Counted from the stretch's first letter, positions 35,737 to 46,800 are shown. The stretch is DNA of 64,000 nucleotides from Flavobacterium succinicans (GCF_001662485.1 NZ_JMTM01000070.1:167089-231088); one strand, 5' to 3'. Notes: generated from the sequence alone by a model not told the origin. Numbers and translations: made by a program.

Positions 35737-36081
35737 ATGAAAAAAATAGTTTTAGTTGTATTAGTTGCTTTAGTAGGTTTTGTTGCTCAAGCACAAGAAA
35801 AAAAGAACAAAAATGCTAAATATGTAACCGAGGTAAACGGGAATTGTGGGCTGTGTCAAAAACGTATTCAAAAAGCGGCTTTAGCCGTAGAAGGTGTAAA
35901 ATCAGCTGTTTGGGATATAGATAGTCATCAATTGACCTTAATATTAAATGAAGAAAAATGTTCTCCATTGGCTGTAAAAAAGGCTATCGCCAAAGTGGGC
36001 CATGATACCGATGAGGTTAAGGCAACCAAAGAAGATTATGATAAATTGCATATGTGTTGTTTGTATGAGAGAAAAGAATAA
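35737..36081 (+). CDS. Heavy-metal-associated (HMA) domain protein
   Basis: 114 residues: signal peptide (about 1-19), then an HMA ferredoxin-like fold. CGLC at 37-40 replaces the usual metal-binding CxxC in the first loop. A further C75 and a C-terminal H105-M-C-C108 could add ligands. It is exported, so it probably carries a metal such as Cu+ in the periplasm, receiving it from the receptor just upstream. It closes a three-gene set and is followed by a terminator. Confidence 0.88.
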   Translation: MKKIVLVVLVALVGFVAQAQEKKNKNAKYVTEVNGNCGLCQKRIQKAALAVEGVKSAVWDIDSHQLTLILNEEKCSPLAVKKAIAKVGHDTDEVKATKEDYDKLHMCCLYERKE

Positions 36082-36089
36082 TTTTTTAG

Positions 36090-36122
36090 AACACCCAAGA
36101 CTTTTGTTTTGGGTGTTTTTTT
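36090..36122 (+). terminator. Terminator after the HMA gene
   Basis: AACACCCAA / TTGGGTGTT stem with a 10-base loop and seven T (36116-36122). Confidence 0.85.
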
Positions 36123-36219
36123 AAACCGTTAATAAAACTTTAAAATAAGGGTTTATTTTGTGCCTTTGTTAAAAAATCCCTAATTTCACCCCTTTATAAA
36201 TCCAAATTTAAAGCCGAAT

Positions 36220-36891
36220 ATGAATAATTTTGAATGGACCCAATTGTTAAATCCTGAGTTTTATATCACATTAAGTATTGGTGGCGTTCAAATAGGGTTG
36301 TATGTAGTTTTGTTTATTGTATTTGCCGAAACAGGACTTTTTGCAGGTTTTTTTCTTCCAGGTGACAGTCTCCTTTTTCTTTCGGGAATTTATAGTCGTG
36401 ATTTAGTCGAAAATTTATTTGTTGTTGAAAGCGATTTTATCAATGTAACCTTTTTGTCTATTATGGTTGCAATTGCAGGGGTTTTGGGTAATATGGTGGG
36501 CTATTGGTTTGGCGCTAAAAGTGGGTATTACTTGTTCAAGAAAGAAGATACGTTTTGGTTCAAGAAAAAGTATTTATTGCAATCGAAAGATTTCTTCGAA
36601 AAGTATGGTGGGAAAGCCATTATTTATGCCAGATTTTTGCCAATTTTCAGAACGTTTGCTCCAATAGTTGCAGGTATTGTTTCTATGGATAAAAAGAAGT
36701 TTATGTTCTTTAATATTCTAAGCTCTTTTTTGTGGGCATTTTTGTTGATTTTTGCGGGTCATTATTTGTATGGTATTTTTCTTGAATACGGTATCGACTT
36801 GAAAAAACACATTGAATATATTGTAATTGGAATTATTTTGGTTTCTACTTTTCCAGTTTTTATGAAAATGTTGAAAAAGAGACCTGAATAG
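36220..36891 (+). CDS. DedA-family membrane protein
   Basis: 223 residues with four to five membrane segments and the VTT domain. The motif ETGLFAGFFLPGDSLLF is followed by GNMVGYWFGAKSG and FGG/FARFLPIFRTFAPIVAG, with the paired arginines of DedA proteins. DedA proteins are linked to membrane lipid scrambling or undecaprenyl-phosphate recycling and need the proton motive force. It has its own terminator. Confidence 0.9.
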   Translation: MNNFEWTQLLNPEFYITLSIGGVQIGLYVVLFIVFAETGLFAGFFLPGDSLLFLSGIYSRDLVENLFVVESDFINVTFLSIMVAIAGVLGNMVGYWFGAKSGYYLFKKEDTFWFKKKYLLQSKDFFEKYGGKAIIYARFLPIFRTFAPIVAGIVSMDKKKFMFFNILSSFLWAFLLIFAGHYLYGIFLEYGIDLKKHIEYIVIGIILVSTFPVFMKMLKKRPE

Positions 36892-36940
36892 GTGTGATTA
36901 GTCATTAGTGAAGAGTGATTAGTCCTTGAGTAGTTTTATA

Positions 36941-36984
36941 CAAACAAAAAATCCGAAGCTTTGAAACTTCGGATTTTTTGTTTG
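36941..36984. terminator. Strong bidirectional terminator
   Basis: Perfect 18-bp stem (36941-36958 with 36967-36984) around loop CTTTGAAA. It serves the DedA gene and the convergent MG2-like gene. A near copy stands at 39685-39722. Confidence 0.9.
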
Positions 36985-37068
36985 TATATCAAGGCTTTTT
37001 TGACCTAGATGTTCTTACTATTGTTATAGATAGTTGCATTAATGCAATTTATAACTAGCCCAATACAT

Positions 37069-39495
37069 TTAATTTAAGTTTACAATCTGGGATGTTGAGA
37101 TTAACTGCCCATCATTACTTATTCCCTCAATAATAAGTCTCACTTTTTTGGATGCTGTTTTCGGAATGTCAAAGTTTACTATTCCATTAGCGCTACTTTC
37201 TATATAATCTTGCCAGAAGATGCAATTAAGATTTTTATAGTTCATGTCATCAATAACTAAAGTATCTTCGGGAGTAAATGCTCTTGAGTGGTTGTATCCA
37301 TTGGCAATGATCACTGAGTTTATACTTTTTCTATTATCTTGAGGGACTTTTGAATACAGTTTGATTACACCAAGGCTTCCTTCAATAATATTAGGTCTTC
37401 TATCGATATAAATTTCATCGAGGTCTTCCATAAAAAAGTTAAATAGCCTGTCTAAGTCCGTTAATAGAAGGTTGTCCAAGTAAACTCTAGTGTTATTTGT
37501 TAAAACGGATCCTGAGGGCATGCTTGAGGGGCTTTCTGTTGGGATTAGTTGTATTAGCATATTGTCTACTGAATTTCTTCCTTGCCTATTTGATGAAATT
37601 TCTACTGGTATTGAGTTACTCGTTATAAAACCATTTGATTGCAAATAGGAAAGAACAGTACGTCCTAAATCGGAAGGTTTTACTTTATATGCTTTCATGT
37701 TGTTATTATAAGTTAATCCACCTAATTCATATTGGTGCTTTAAACTGCTTTTTTGGGCAACCACTTCTTTTAATTTTACTGTTCTTTTTTCTGTGATTAG
37801 CGGCGATAAGCTGTTAGCAATTATTATAAAAGGAGTATCATTTTGATTTGGTACAAAGCTATGGCGGAATGGACTAGTTTCTGTTTTGGTTTTGGTGGTG
37901 TATTTTAAATTTACTTCTTCAAGATTCTTTTTTTTGTAAAAAGTGAAATGCACCGGAATCGAATCTGGTAAAAATAAATTATTGAATTCAAAGTGACCAT
38001 TTTTATTGATGTCAGCGAATTCCATTAAGAGATTATTAATGGAATAGATGCGTACTTTGTAATCTTCGTAATTTTTTAATGACTCATTTATATTCCCAAT
38101 AATAGTTAATCCATTTTCATTGGCATGCATTTTTTTAGGAGGATTTGCTACTATGTTTTTCCATTCGTATTTGTGCTTGTTTTGATTTAGCAAAACTAAA
38201 TCAAGGCTGTGTTTCTCCTTGAGCGTAGCTTGATTAGAAATGGATTGCGTTTCGAATGTCATAGGTGTTGTTAAATATGGGTTTAGTAACAAGTCGCCGA
38301 TTATACTTCTTGCAGGAACCTCAGGGCTATTATATTCTGGTTGAACCGCCACACTTAAGTTATAACTATTTTGTGTTGTTTTGGCCCCTAAGGTTGTTGT
38401 GCTTTTATCTTGAGTAATCTCCTTAAAATCAAAAGTATTCGTTATCGTCTGCAAGTTATTGTAGACCATTCTTTCTGCATATTGTTTTCCAGTACCGTCA
38501 ATAATTCGAAAATAGTTTACGCCATTAAATAATATATTGTTAGGAATTTCAAAAGTGTCCTCGATTTTGCTTTCGGATAATTTGAGATCAAGAATGTGCG
38601 ATTTGTCGTCTTTATGAATGACTAAATAGAGTGCTTTGTTTTGAATTTTTTCGATAGTTTCACTATTGGTCATGGCTGACACAATAGTTTTTTTATCATA
38701 AAAATAGTTATTCACGGTGAGTGCTATTCCACTAGTACTGGCTTTTGGTAGCTGTTTTTCAACGACTTTGTTTCCACTCTCTACTAAAATGAAATAATCT
38801 TCTGTTGTAGGAACAAAATCAAAACGACCATTTCCATCTTCATTTAAGGAAAGCAGCATTAGTTTTTCTTTTTTGGAACTGATTAGCCAGGCTTGAGTAT
38901 TGGGTATTGCTTTTCCATTGCCATTACTTATATTTATACCAATGGAGTTTTTTGTGTTCGCGACTAGTGTTCCTCCTTCCGGAAAAATGCTAGTATTGAC
39001 GTTATTTGAATTAGTAGCAGCTATAATCGTATTTTTTTCATCAATGTTGGTAATAGTAATAGGGTAGGTTGAAGATTCATCTTCGGTAAAATTATTCATC
39101 CAATTTGTATATACTTGGAGGTAGTATTTTCCAGTAGGGTATTTCTCTTTCAAATTAATATTTCCTGAAAAGCTATTGTTATTAGCTAAAAAAAGAAAAT
39201 GTTGTATTTTTTCTCCTTTTTCATTCAGTAAAGCTACCTGTATGTTTGTTGTTTTTATGGTTGCATTAGTTTGTTTTCTATTGGCGATATAGCCTTTAAA
39301 CCAGATTTTTTCTGAGGTTAAGAATTCATTTTTGTTTAGATGTAGGTGGATGTTTTCTCTATCTAAGCTAAAATAATTCTCAAGAGATTTTTTAATATAT
39401 TCTTTATCAATTGATGAAGAAGTATTGGATTGGGATCGAGAATTTTGAAAAACCAGAATGCAGATGAGTGTGATAATTGTAGAGTAATTTTTCAT
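37069..39495 (-). CDS. Large secreted MG2/alpha-2-macroglobulin-like protein
   Basis: 808 residues with a signal peptide (about 1-22). The N-terminal ~120 residues (NIHLHLNKNEFLTSEKIWFKGYI, YPTGKYYLQVYTNWMNN) match the MG2-like beta domain found in many uncharacterised Bacteroidota envelope proteins. Middle parts hold carboxypeptidase-regulatory-like beta domains (ENGNGRFDF, INKNGHFEFNNLFLPD). Near 600-735 a plug-like stretch (VYLDNLLLTDLDRLFNFFMEDLDEIYIDRR) resembles TonB-receptor plugs. There is no visible barrel. It is probably periplasmic or outer-membrane associated; function unknown. Confidence 0.75.
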   Translation of the reverse strand: MKNYSTIITLICILVFQNSRSQSNTSSSIDKEYIKKSLENYFSLDRENIHLHLNKNEFLTSEKIWFKGYIANRKQTNATIKTTNIQVALLNEKGEKIQHFLFLANNNSFSGNINLKEKYPTGKYYLQVYTNWMNNFTEDESSTYPITITNIDEKNTIIAATNSNNVNTSIFPEGGTLVANTKNSIGINISNGNGKAIPNTQAWLISSKKEKLMLLSLNEDGNGRFDFVPTTEDYFILVESGNKVVEKQLPKASTSGIALTVNNYFYDKKTIVSAMTNSETIEKIQNKALYLVIHKDDKSHILDLKLSESKIEDTFEIPNNILFNGVNYFRIIDGTGKQYAERMVYNNLQTITNTFDFKEITQDKSTTTLGAKTTQNSYNLSVAVQPEYNSPEVPARSIIGDLLLNPYLTTPMTFETQSISNQATLKEKHSLDLVLLNQNKHKYEWKNIVANPPKKMHANENGLTIIGNINESLKNYEDYKVRIYSINNLLMEFADINKNGHFEFNNLFLPDSIPVHFTFYKKKNLEEVNLKYTTKTKTETSPFRHSFVPNQNDTPFIIIANSLSPLITEKRTVKLKEVVAQKSSLKHQYELGGLTYNNNMKAYKVKPSDLGRTVLSYLQSNGFITSNSIPVEISSNRQGRNSVDNMLIQLIPTESPSSMPSGSVLTNNTRVYLDNLLLTDLDRLFNFFMEDLDEIYIDRRPNIIEGSLGVIKLYSKVPQDNRKSINSVIIANGYNHSRAFTPEDTLVIDDMNYKNLNCIFWQDYIESSANGIVNFDIPKTASKKVRLIIEGISNDGQLISTSQIVNLN

Positions 39496-39684
39496 AAATT
39501 TTGGCTTTTAGGTTGTAGGTTTTACAAGTATCAAAGTATATGCCAATTTTTTATTCTTTATTACAGGTTCTTCTGTTATGTGCTTGGTTTTTAGTTGTAT
39601 TTATAGTTTAAAATTAGATATATCTCATTGTTTGCTAGGATTTTTATAGAAAAATATTTTTTAAAATATTAACAAGAATTATAT

Positions 39685-39722
39685 AAAAAAAATCCGAAGC
39701 TTTGAAACTTCGGATTTTTTTT
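39685..39722. terminator. Terminator between groEL and the MG2-like gene
   Basis: Perfect 15-bp stem with loop CTTTGAAA. It shares a 34-base core with the terminator at 36941-36984, so the same sequence stands at both ends of the MG2-like gene. Confidence 0.9.
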
Positions 39723-39751
39723 ATTTTGAATTTCGTACTTCGTACTTGAAA

Positions 39752-41504
<1,753 letters not shown>

Positions 41505-41505
41505 T

Positions 41506-41781
41506 TTAGATTATTGCAAGAATGTCATCCTCGCGCATAATCAAATAATCGGTTCCTTCTAATTTTAATTCTGTACCCGCATATTTACCGTAAAGGACGG
41601 TATCACCTACTTTTACTGTCATTGCGTGGTCTTTACTTCCGTTACCTACAGCAATTACAGTTCCTTTTTGAGGTTTTTCTTTTGCGGTATCAGGAATAAA
41701 AATCCCTGAAGCTGTTTTTGTTTCAGCGGCAACAGGTTCGATAAGAACTCTATCCGATAGGGGTTTAATGTTTAATGCCAT
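41506..41781 (-). CDS. groS: Co-chaperonin GroES
   Basis: 91 residues, the standard GroES length and motifs ([50 protein letters not shown]). It caps GroEL. The mobile loop is [16 protein letters not shown]. No CIRCE element is seen upstream; instead a TTGGCAC motif lies at 41839-41845. Confidence 0.97.
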   Translation of the reverse strand: MALNIKPLSDRVLIEPVAAETKTASGIFIPDTAKEKPQKGTVIAVGNGSKDHAMTVKVGDTVLYGKYAGTELKLEGTDYLIMREDDILAII

Positions 41782-41828
41782 GGTTTTTATTTTTTATTTT
41801 GAATTAATTTTTTAATCGATTCTTGGAT

Positions 41829-41845
41829 TTCAGAAATTGTGCCAA
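41829..41845 (-). promoter_or_regulatory. Possible sigma-54-like or heat-shock promoter of groES-groEL
   Basis: On the minus strand TTGGCAC (41845-41839) is followed after 5 bases by CTGAA. The first part is a good -24 box of sigma-54 promoters; the second is a poor match to the TTGC -12 box. No TAnnTTTG element is seen between it and groES. It may instead be an operator of an unknown stress regulator. Confidence 0.3.
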
Positions 41846-41870
41846 CCCTTGTAAACTGACAATTTTTCCT

Positions 41871-41904
41871 AAAAAAAATGCCAGCTTTGACAGGCTGGCA
41901 TTTT
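41871..41904. terminator. Terminator of secG
   Basis: AAAATGCCAGC / GCTGGCATTTT stem with an 8-base loop, A-run and T-run on either side; 18 bases after the secG stop. Confidence 0.85.
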
Positions 41905-41922
41905 ATATTCTACGTGTTTCTC

Positions 41923-42261
41923 TTATTTTGTAGCTGGTGCAGCAGGTGTTGCTGGCGCATTTTGAGCAGGTGCTGTTTTTGGAGCAGCAGTTTCCGTTTT
42001 TTCAATGATTTTAGAATCAGTATCACTCATTGTACCTGTGAAACTCAAACTAGAAAGTAAAATCAAAGCAATCAATATTGTGGCTAACGTCCAAGTACTT
42101 TTGTCTAAAAAGTCAGTTGTTTTTTGTACACCACCTAACATTTGTGATCCTCCTATTGAGGATGATAATCCGCCACCTTTAGGGTTTTGTACCATAATTA
42201 CTACGATTAGTAAAAAACAAACTATAGTTATTAAAACTAAAAAAATTGAAAATGTGCTCAT
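41923..42261 (-). CDS. secG: Preprotein translocase subunit SecG
   Basis: 112 residues: two membrane segments (about 4-23 and 55-75) around the conserved cytoplasmic loop MVQNPKGGGLSSSIGG, then an Ala/Pro/Thr-rich tail (APKTAPAQNAPATPAAPA). SecG assists SecYE in protein export. It is the last gene of a four-gene unit with a TPR gene, lptE and the sigma-54 activator; the gap to the TPR gene is 3 bases. Confidence 0.93.
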   Translation of the reverse strand: MSTFSIFLVLITIVCFLLIVVIMVQNPKGGGLSSSIGGSQMLGGVQKTTDFLDKSTWTLATILIALILLSSLSFTGTMSDTDSKIIEKTETAAPKTAPAQNAPATPAAPATK

Positions 42262-42264
42262 TGT

Positions 42265-43116
42265 TTAATTATTGTTATTTTGTAAATTCCTTATTTCTGA
42301 TATATGGTCTGCAAAGAAACTACTTTTTTCTGGATATTTCAAAATTAAAATTTCATAGGCTTGAATTGCTTTTTGATATTTTTTTTGTTCCAAGTAAACT
42401 CTCGCTAAAGTTTCGGTCATTAAGTGGGTATTGTCAGAAGAATTGAGTTCAAATTGCGGAGCTGGAGCTGAACCTGGTTTGATAGGTGCAATTTTAGGAT
42501 TGGTCTCTATGAACTTATCAATCAGTGCTGCTTTTTTCTTTCTTTCTTCTTCCATACTATCTTCGAAGGTTTTTGAATTGTTCTCTATGCTTCGGTCGAT
42601 AGGCTGTGTTCTCGATAATTGTAACCATTCCTGAAAGGAGTGCTTTTCATTCGGGGTAAAGTCAATGGGTTTTCCGAGTTCAATAATCGATTCCGATTCA
42701 TTTGCAGAAGTAGTATCGTTATTGTTAGTCGCTTCTTTTATAGACGTGAGTATAGATAATTCTAAAGCTTTTTGTTGCTGTTCCTGAATTGTTTTTGGAG
42801 TAACAATTTCACTACCTACGACTTCAATGTTCATCAATTCTAGATTTTTTGTATCGTACAAATCATTTTGAAGGGTGTCGAAATGTTCTGAAGTAATAAA
42901 ATCGAATAAAATAGACCGGTCTGTAGTATGCGCAGCTGTAACCTTTAAAGCATAGTTGTATTTGAAACTATTTTGGTTGAAAAGACCTTTAAGTCGTAAG
43001 GCTCTTGCACTTTGGAAGTATGGAAATTCAGTCAAGACATTGCCAAGAGCGTCAGTATAGACACTGTTGATAGTGTCTGGCTTGTTAAGTAAAAAGGTAT
43101 AATCAGTAACGTTCAT
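42265..43116 (-). CDS. TPR-containing protein of unknown function
   Basis: 283 residues, no signal peptide. The N-terminal half (YTFLLNKPDTINSVYTDALG, FPYFQSARALRLKGLFNQ, ALKVTAAHTTDRSILFDFI) is typical of an uncharacterised Bacteroidota family found beside lptE/secG. The C-terminus has one clear TPR unit (TETLARVYLEQKKYQKAIQAYEILILKYPEKSSFF). A charged linker separates them. Probably cytoplasmic; a link to export is suggested only by the neighbours. Confidence 0.75.
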   Translation of the reverse strand: MNVTDYTFLLNKPDTINSVYTDALGNVLTEFPYFQSARALRLKGLFNQNSFKYNYALKVTAAHTTDRSILFDFITSEHFDTLQNDLYDTKNLELMNIEVVGSEIVTPKTIQEQQQKALELSILTSIKEATNNNDTTSANESESIIELGKPIDFTPNEKHSFQEWLQLSRTQPIDRSIENNSKTFEDSMEEERKKKAALIDKFIETNPKIAPIKPGSAPAPQFELNSSDNTHLMTETLARVYLEQKKYQKAIQAYEILILKYPEKSSFFADHISEIRNLQNNNN

Positions 43117-43149
43117 TATTATGCAAAGAATAGGTTTAAATGGAATGGA

Positions 43150-43653
43150 TTACCACTTGGCTAGTGATTCATTAAAAATGTCTTGTGAAATTCTATCGAA
43201 AATTTCTTTTAGAGCAGTACTCAATGTCGAACCTGTTAATTGTTGATCGGCAGGATAATCATAGAAAAATTCAAATGGTTTTTCAAAGTTGTCGGTTTCT
43301 TTGTTTTTATTCGTGAAGCGAACATTAATTCTGATTTTCAAACGGTTTTGCGCAGCACGCTGATCGGCCGTTGCAGTCATTGGACTGATTCTGTAATCGG
43401 TAATTTCTCCTTCGTATACTAAATCTCCAGTATTTTTTACCAGGTTCAAATTGGTTTGATTCTGAATTAAATCTTGTAATTGATTGGTGAAAGTTCTATC
43501 TATTCCGGGTTCGATCAAGTCGGCATTGTTTTGGAAAAAATTCACTTGAAAAGTTTTAGCATCAATTTTACCTGAGCCAGTAAAATTATATACTCCACAG
43601 CCATTAAGTGTAAAAAGGCAAACGAATGCAAATAAAAAAAATAATTTTCTCAT
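43150..43653 (-). CDS. lptE: LPS assembly lipoprotein LptE
   Basis: 167 residues. Lipobox LNGC with C19 ends the signal peptide, followed by GVYNFTGSGKIDAKTFQVNFFQNNA. The alpha-beta layout and the TFTNQLQDLIQNQTNLNLV and GEITDYRISPM segments fit the Bacteroidota LptE family. LptE plugs the LptD barrel and helps insert lipopolysaccharide in the outer membrane. It lies between the sigma-54 activator and the TPR gene. Confidence 0.88.
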   Translation of the reverse strand: MRKLFFLFAFVCLFTLNGCGVYNFTGSGKIDAKTFQVNFFQNNADLIEPGIDRTFTNQLQDLIQNQTNLNLVKNTGDLVYEGEITDYRISPMTATADQRAAQNRLKIRINVRFTNKNKETDNFEKPFEFFYDYPADQQLTGSTLSTALKEIFDRISQDIFNESLAKW

Positions 43654-43735
43654 AAAGTTGTGGTGTAACGAACACCTTTATTAGTTCTCAATTCCAATTG
43701 TATTCAAATATAGTAATTTGAAATTGTATTCATTT

Positions 43736-44989
43736 TTATAAATCAAATTGTTTGATTTTTCGATACAAAGTACGTTCTGAAATACCTAATTCATCGGCGG
43801 CAGCCTTTCGTTTTCCTTTGTTTTTTTCTAACGACTTTTTAATCAACTCAATTTCCTTTTGTTCTAGTTTGAGGATTTCTTCCTCTTCAATCGTTTCGGC
43901 AAAAAGATAGTTTTCCTCAGGTTCTTGATAATTGTTATCAATATTCTGAGTAGTAATTACTGCTGTTCTTGGCTCTTCTTCAAATTCAATTTCGCTGTCT
44001 GATTTTGAACCATAGATTTTTTGAATCAAATTCTGGTTGGTTTCTTGTACTTTAGAACTTCCGTTTTGCATTAATTCTAAAGTTAATTTCTTCAAATCAT
44101 GTAAGTCACTTTTCATATCAAAAAGGACTTTGTATAAAATTTCTCTTTCGGTGTTAAAATCGCTTTCGTTTTTCTTGTCTTTGATTACAGAAGGCAAGTT
44201 ACTGCTCTCCATTGGGAGATACGATTGTAAAGTAGTCGCATTAATATCGCGATTGGTTTCTAAAACGGAAATTTGCTCTGCAACGTTTCTTAGCTGTCTG
44301 ATGTTTCCACTCCAACGGAATTTTTGCAAAATATGAACGGCGTTATCGTCTAGCTTTAATGGAGGCATTTTATATTTATGAGCAAAATCAGCAGCAAATT
44401 TTCTAAACAATAAATGGATATCGTCTTTACGATCGCGAAGAGGAGGTAAAGTAATGTCTACCGTACTCAAACGATAGTATAAATCTTCTCTGAATTTTCC
44501 TTTTTCAATGGCATCAAAAAGATTGACATTGGTTGCTGCTACAATTCGAACGTTCGTTTTTTGTACTTGAGACGAACCCACTTTTAGAAATTCACCATTT
44601 TCAAGAATACGTAGCAAACGCACCTGAGTAGTTAGTGGAAGTTCTCCCACTTCGTCTAGAAAAATGGTTCCGCCATCGGCAACTTCAAAATAGCCCTCTC
44701 GCGTATTCGTTGCTCCAGTAAAAGCGCCTTTTTCGTGGCCAAAAAGCTCGCTATCAATTGTCCCTTCAGGGATGGCGCCACAGTTTACAGCAATGTATTT
44801 GCCGTGTTTTCTATGAGAAAGAGAATGAATTATTCTTGGAATATTTTCTTTACCCACACCACTTTCACCAGAAACCAGCACCGAAATATCTGTTGGAGCC
44901 ACTTGAATGGCTTTTTCAATGGCGCGATTGAGTTTGGGGTCATTCCCAATAATTTCAAATCGTTGTTTTATTGCTTGAACTGTTTCCAT
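43736..44989 (-). CDS. Sigma-54-dependent transcriptional activator without receiver domain
   Basis: 417 residues. The AAA+ domain begins almost at the N-terminus: Walker A GESGVGKE at 41-48 and Walker B GTIFLDE at 107-113. The sigma-54 contact loop GAFTGA at 88-93 is complete. A ~130-residue acidic linker follows, then a Fis-type helix-turn-helix ([25 protein letters not shown]). There is no receiver, GAF or PAS domain, so it must be controlled by amount or by a partner. It heads the lptE-TPR-secG unit. Confidence 0.9.
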   Translation of the reverse strand: METVQAIKQRFEIIGNDPKLNRAIEKAIQVAPTDISVLVSGESGVGKENIPRIIHSLSHRKHGKYIAVNCGAIPEGTIDSELFGHEKGAFTGATNTREGYFEVADGGTIFLDEVGELPLTTQVRLLRILENGEFLKVGSSQVQKTNVRIVAATNVNLFDAIEKGKFREDLYYRLSTVDITLPPLRDRKDDIHLLFRKFAADFAHKYKMPPLKLDDNAVHILQKFRWSGNIRQLRNVAEQISVLETNRDINATTLQSYLPMESSNLPSVIKDKKNESDFNTEREILYKVLFDMKSDLHDLKKLTLELMQNGSSKVQETNQNLIQKIYGSKSDSEIEFEEEPRTAVITTQNIDNNYQEPEENYLFAETIEEEEILKLEQKEIELIKKSLEKNKGKRKAAADELGISERTLYRKIKQFDL

Positions 44990-45077
44990 ATTGTTTTGTT
45001 TAAAGGTTTAAGTGTTTAATGGTTTCAAGTTGTTTTTTGGGACGACTTTAAGCCATTTTAAACTATTAAACTTTTTC

Positions 45078-46523
45078 TTAATTCATCTCGCTAAGCCCAA
45101 TTGCTTTGCCGATAAGAGTCGCACCTGTTGTTCGTTCTACTAGCACATTAACAAAATCACCAATTTTATAGTTTTCTTTTGGAAAAACTACGGTAATGCT
45201 TTGTGAATTTCTTCCTGAGAATTCGTTTGGCGATTTTTTAGAGACTTTTTCAACTAAAACTTCTACAGTTTGACCGATGTACTGTTCTGTTCTGTATCGA
45301 GCGTGGGCTTGTTGTAAATCTACAATTTCTTGTAATCTTCTTGCTTTTGTTTCTTCCGGAACATCATCTTTCATTTTTCTTCCTGCTAAAGTTCCTGGGC
45401 GTTCAGAGTAACTGTACATGTATCCAAAACTATATTTAACATAGTCCATCAGTTTCAATGTGTCTTGATGGTCTTGCTCGGTTTCGGTTGGGAAACCAGC
45501 AATCATATCTTGAGAAATGGCACAATTTGGAATAATTGCATTGATTTTGTCAATCAATGCCATATATTCTTCTCGAGTATGCAAGCGATTCATTTCTTTT
45601 AGAATTCGGTTACTACCGGATTGAACAGGTAAATGGATATGTTTACAAATGTTTGGGTATTTTGCTATTACGTGCAAAATGCTTTCATGCATGTCTTGCG
45701 GATTGGAAGTCGAGAAACGAACTCTCATTTTTGGAAATCCTACAGCCACCATTTCGAGTAATTGGTCAAAATCGACAGCTGTTGCTTTTTGCATTTCAGA
45801 AGCATTGACAAAATCCTTTTTCAATCCGCCACCATACCATAAATAACTGTCTACGTTTTGTCCTAAAAGAGTAACTTCTTTAAATCCGTTGTTTTGTAAT
45901 TCTTGGATCTCATTCATTATACTTTGAGGTTCACGACTTCTTTCTCGACCTCGGGTAAATGGTACAACACAAAACGTACACATATTGTCGCAACCACGTG
46001 TTATAGAAACTAAGGCAGTAACTCCATTGCTCATTAATCGAACGGGAGCTATGTCGCCATAGGTTTCTTCTTTAGAAAGAATAACATTGATGGCGTCACG
46101 ACCTTCTTCTACTTCGTTTAACAAATTAGGTAAATCTTTGTATGCATCTGGTCCAACAACCAAGTCTACAATTTTTTCTTCTTCTAAAAATTGACTTTTT
46201 AAGCGTTCAGCCATACATCCTAAAACGCCCACTTTCATTTTTGGATTGATTCGTTTTACGGCATTGTATTTTTCAAGACGCTTTCTAATCGTTTGTTCGG
46301 CTTTGTCTCTAATTGAACAAGTATTTACTAAAACTAAATCAGCTTCTTCTAGTTTTTGAGTAGTATTATAGCCATTGCTCGACAAAATAGAAGCTACTAC
46401 TTCGCTGTCTGAAAAATTCATAGCGCATCCGTAGCTTTCTATAAAGAGTTTTTTTGTGTTTTCGGGCTTATTTTCTAAAACAAGACTTTCGCCTTGTTTG
46501 CTTTCTTCGATAATCTTTTCCAT
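45078..46523 (-). CDS. miaB: tRNA-2-methylthio-N6-dimethylallyladenosine synthase MiaB
   Basis: 481 residues from ATG 46523. A start at 46571 is open but lies upstream of the promoter at 46540-46547. The UPF0004 domain carries ESYGCAMNFSDSE and two more cysteines (NTCSIRDK, LGCMAERLK). The radical-SAM cluster is RGCDNMCTFC, and a TRAM domain ends the protein. It adds a methylthio group to i6A37 of tRNAs reading U-starting codons. Confidence 0.95.
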   Translation of the reverse strand: MEKIIEESKQGESLVLENKPENTKKLFIESYGCAMNFSDSEVVASILSSNGYNTTQKLEEADLVLVNTCSIRDKAEQTIRKRLEKYNAVKRINPKMKVGVLGCMAERLKSQFLEEEKIVDLVVGPDAYKDLPNLLNEVEEGRDAINVILSKEETYGDIAPVRLMSNGVTALVSITRGCDNMCTFCVVPFTRGRERSREPQSIMNEIQELQNNGFKEVTLLGQNVDSYLWYGGGLKKDFVNASEMQKATAVDFDQLLEMVAVGFPKMRVRFSTSNPQDMHESILHVIAKYPNICKHIHLPVQSGSNRILKEMNRLHTREEYMALIDKINAIIPNCAISQDMIAGFPTETEQDHQDTLKLMDYVKYSFGYMYSYSERPGTLAGRKMKDDVPEETKARRLQEIVDLQQAHARYRTEQYIGQTVEVLVEKVSKKSPNEFSGRNSQSITVVFPKENYKIGDFVNVLVERTTGATLIGKAIGLSEMN

Positions 46524-46539
46524 GGGAATGTTAAAAGCG

Positions 46540-46547
46540 CAAATATA
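46540..46547 (-). promoter_or_regulatory. Promoter of miaB
   Basis: Minus strand TATATTTG, exact TAnnTTTG match; start site near 46534 leaves an 11-base leader before ATG 46523. Confidence 0.55.
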
Positions 46548-46800
46548 AGTGAAAATTAACGAATATGACAAGATGTCAGATTAAGAATTAACATTGTTTT
46601 TAGAGTTTTTCTGTAGAAGAATAACTGGAAGTATTGCATTTAATTTTGTGAAAACCGACAATTTTTTATTAAGAGAAAAAGGAGTTTTTTTATTGATTAA
46701 TCATTCTAAAAATGGTGCATTTGAAAGTTTCAAGAACACATAATTCAATTATAAAATGTACTTTTAAAGTGTAATAATCCTAAAATTTAAAAAAATCATA

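Noticed and set aside
46524..46571. Earlier in-frame start of miaB
   Set aside because: It lies upstream of the TATATTTG promoter and adds a head unlike other MiaB proteins.
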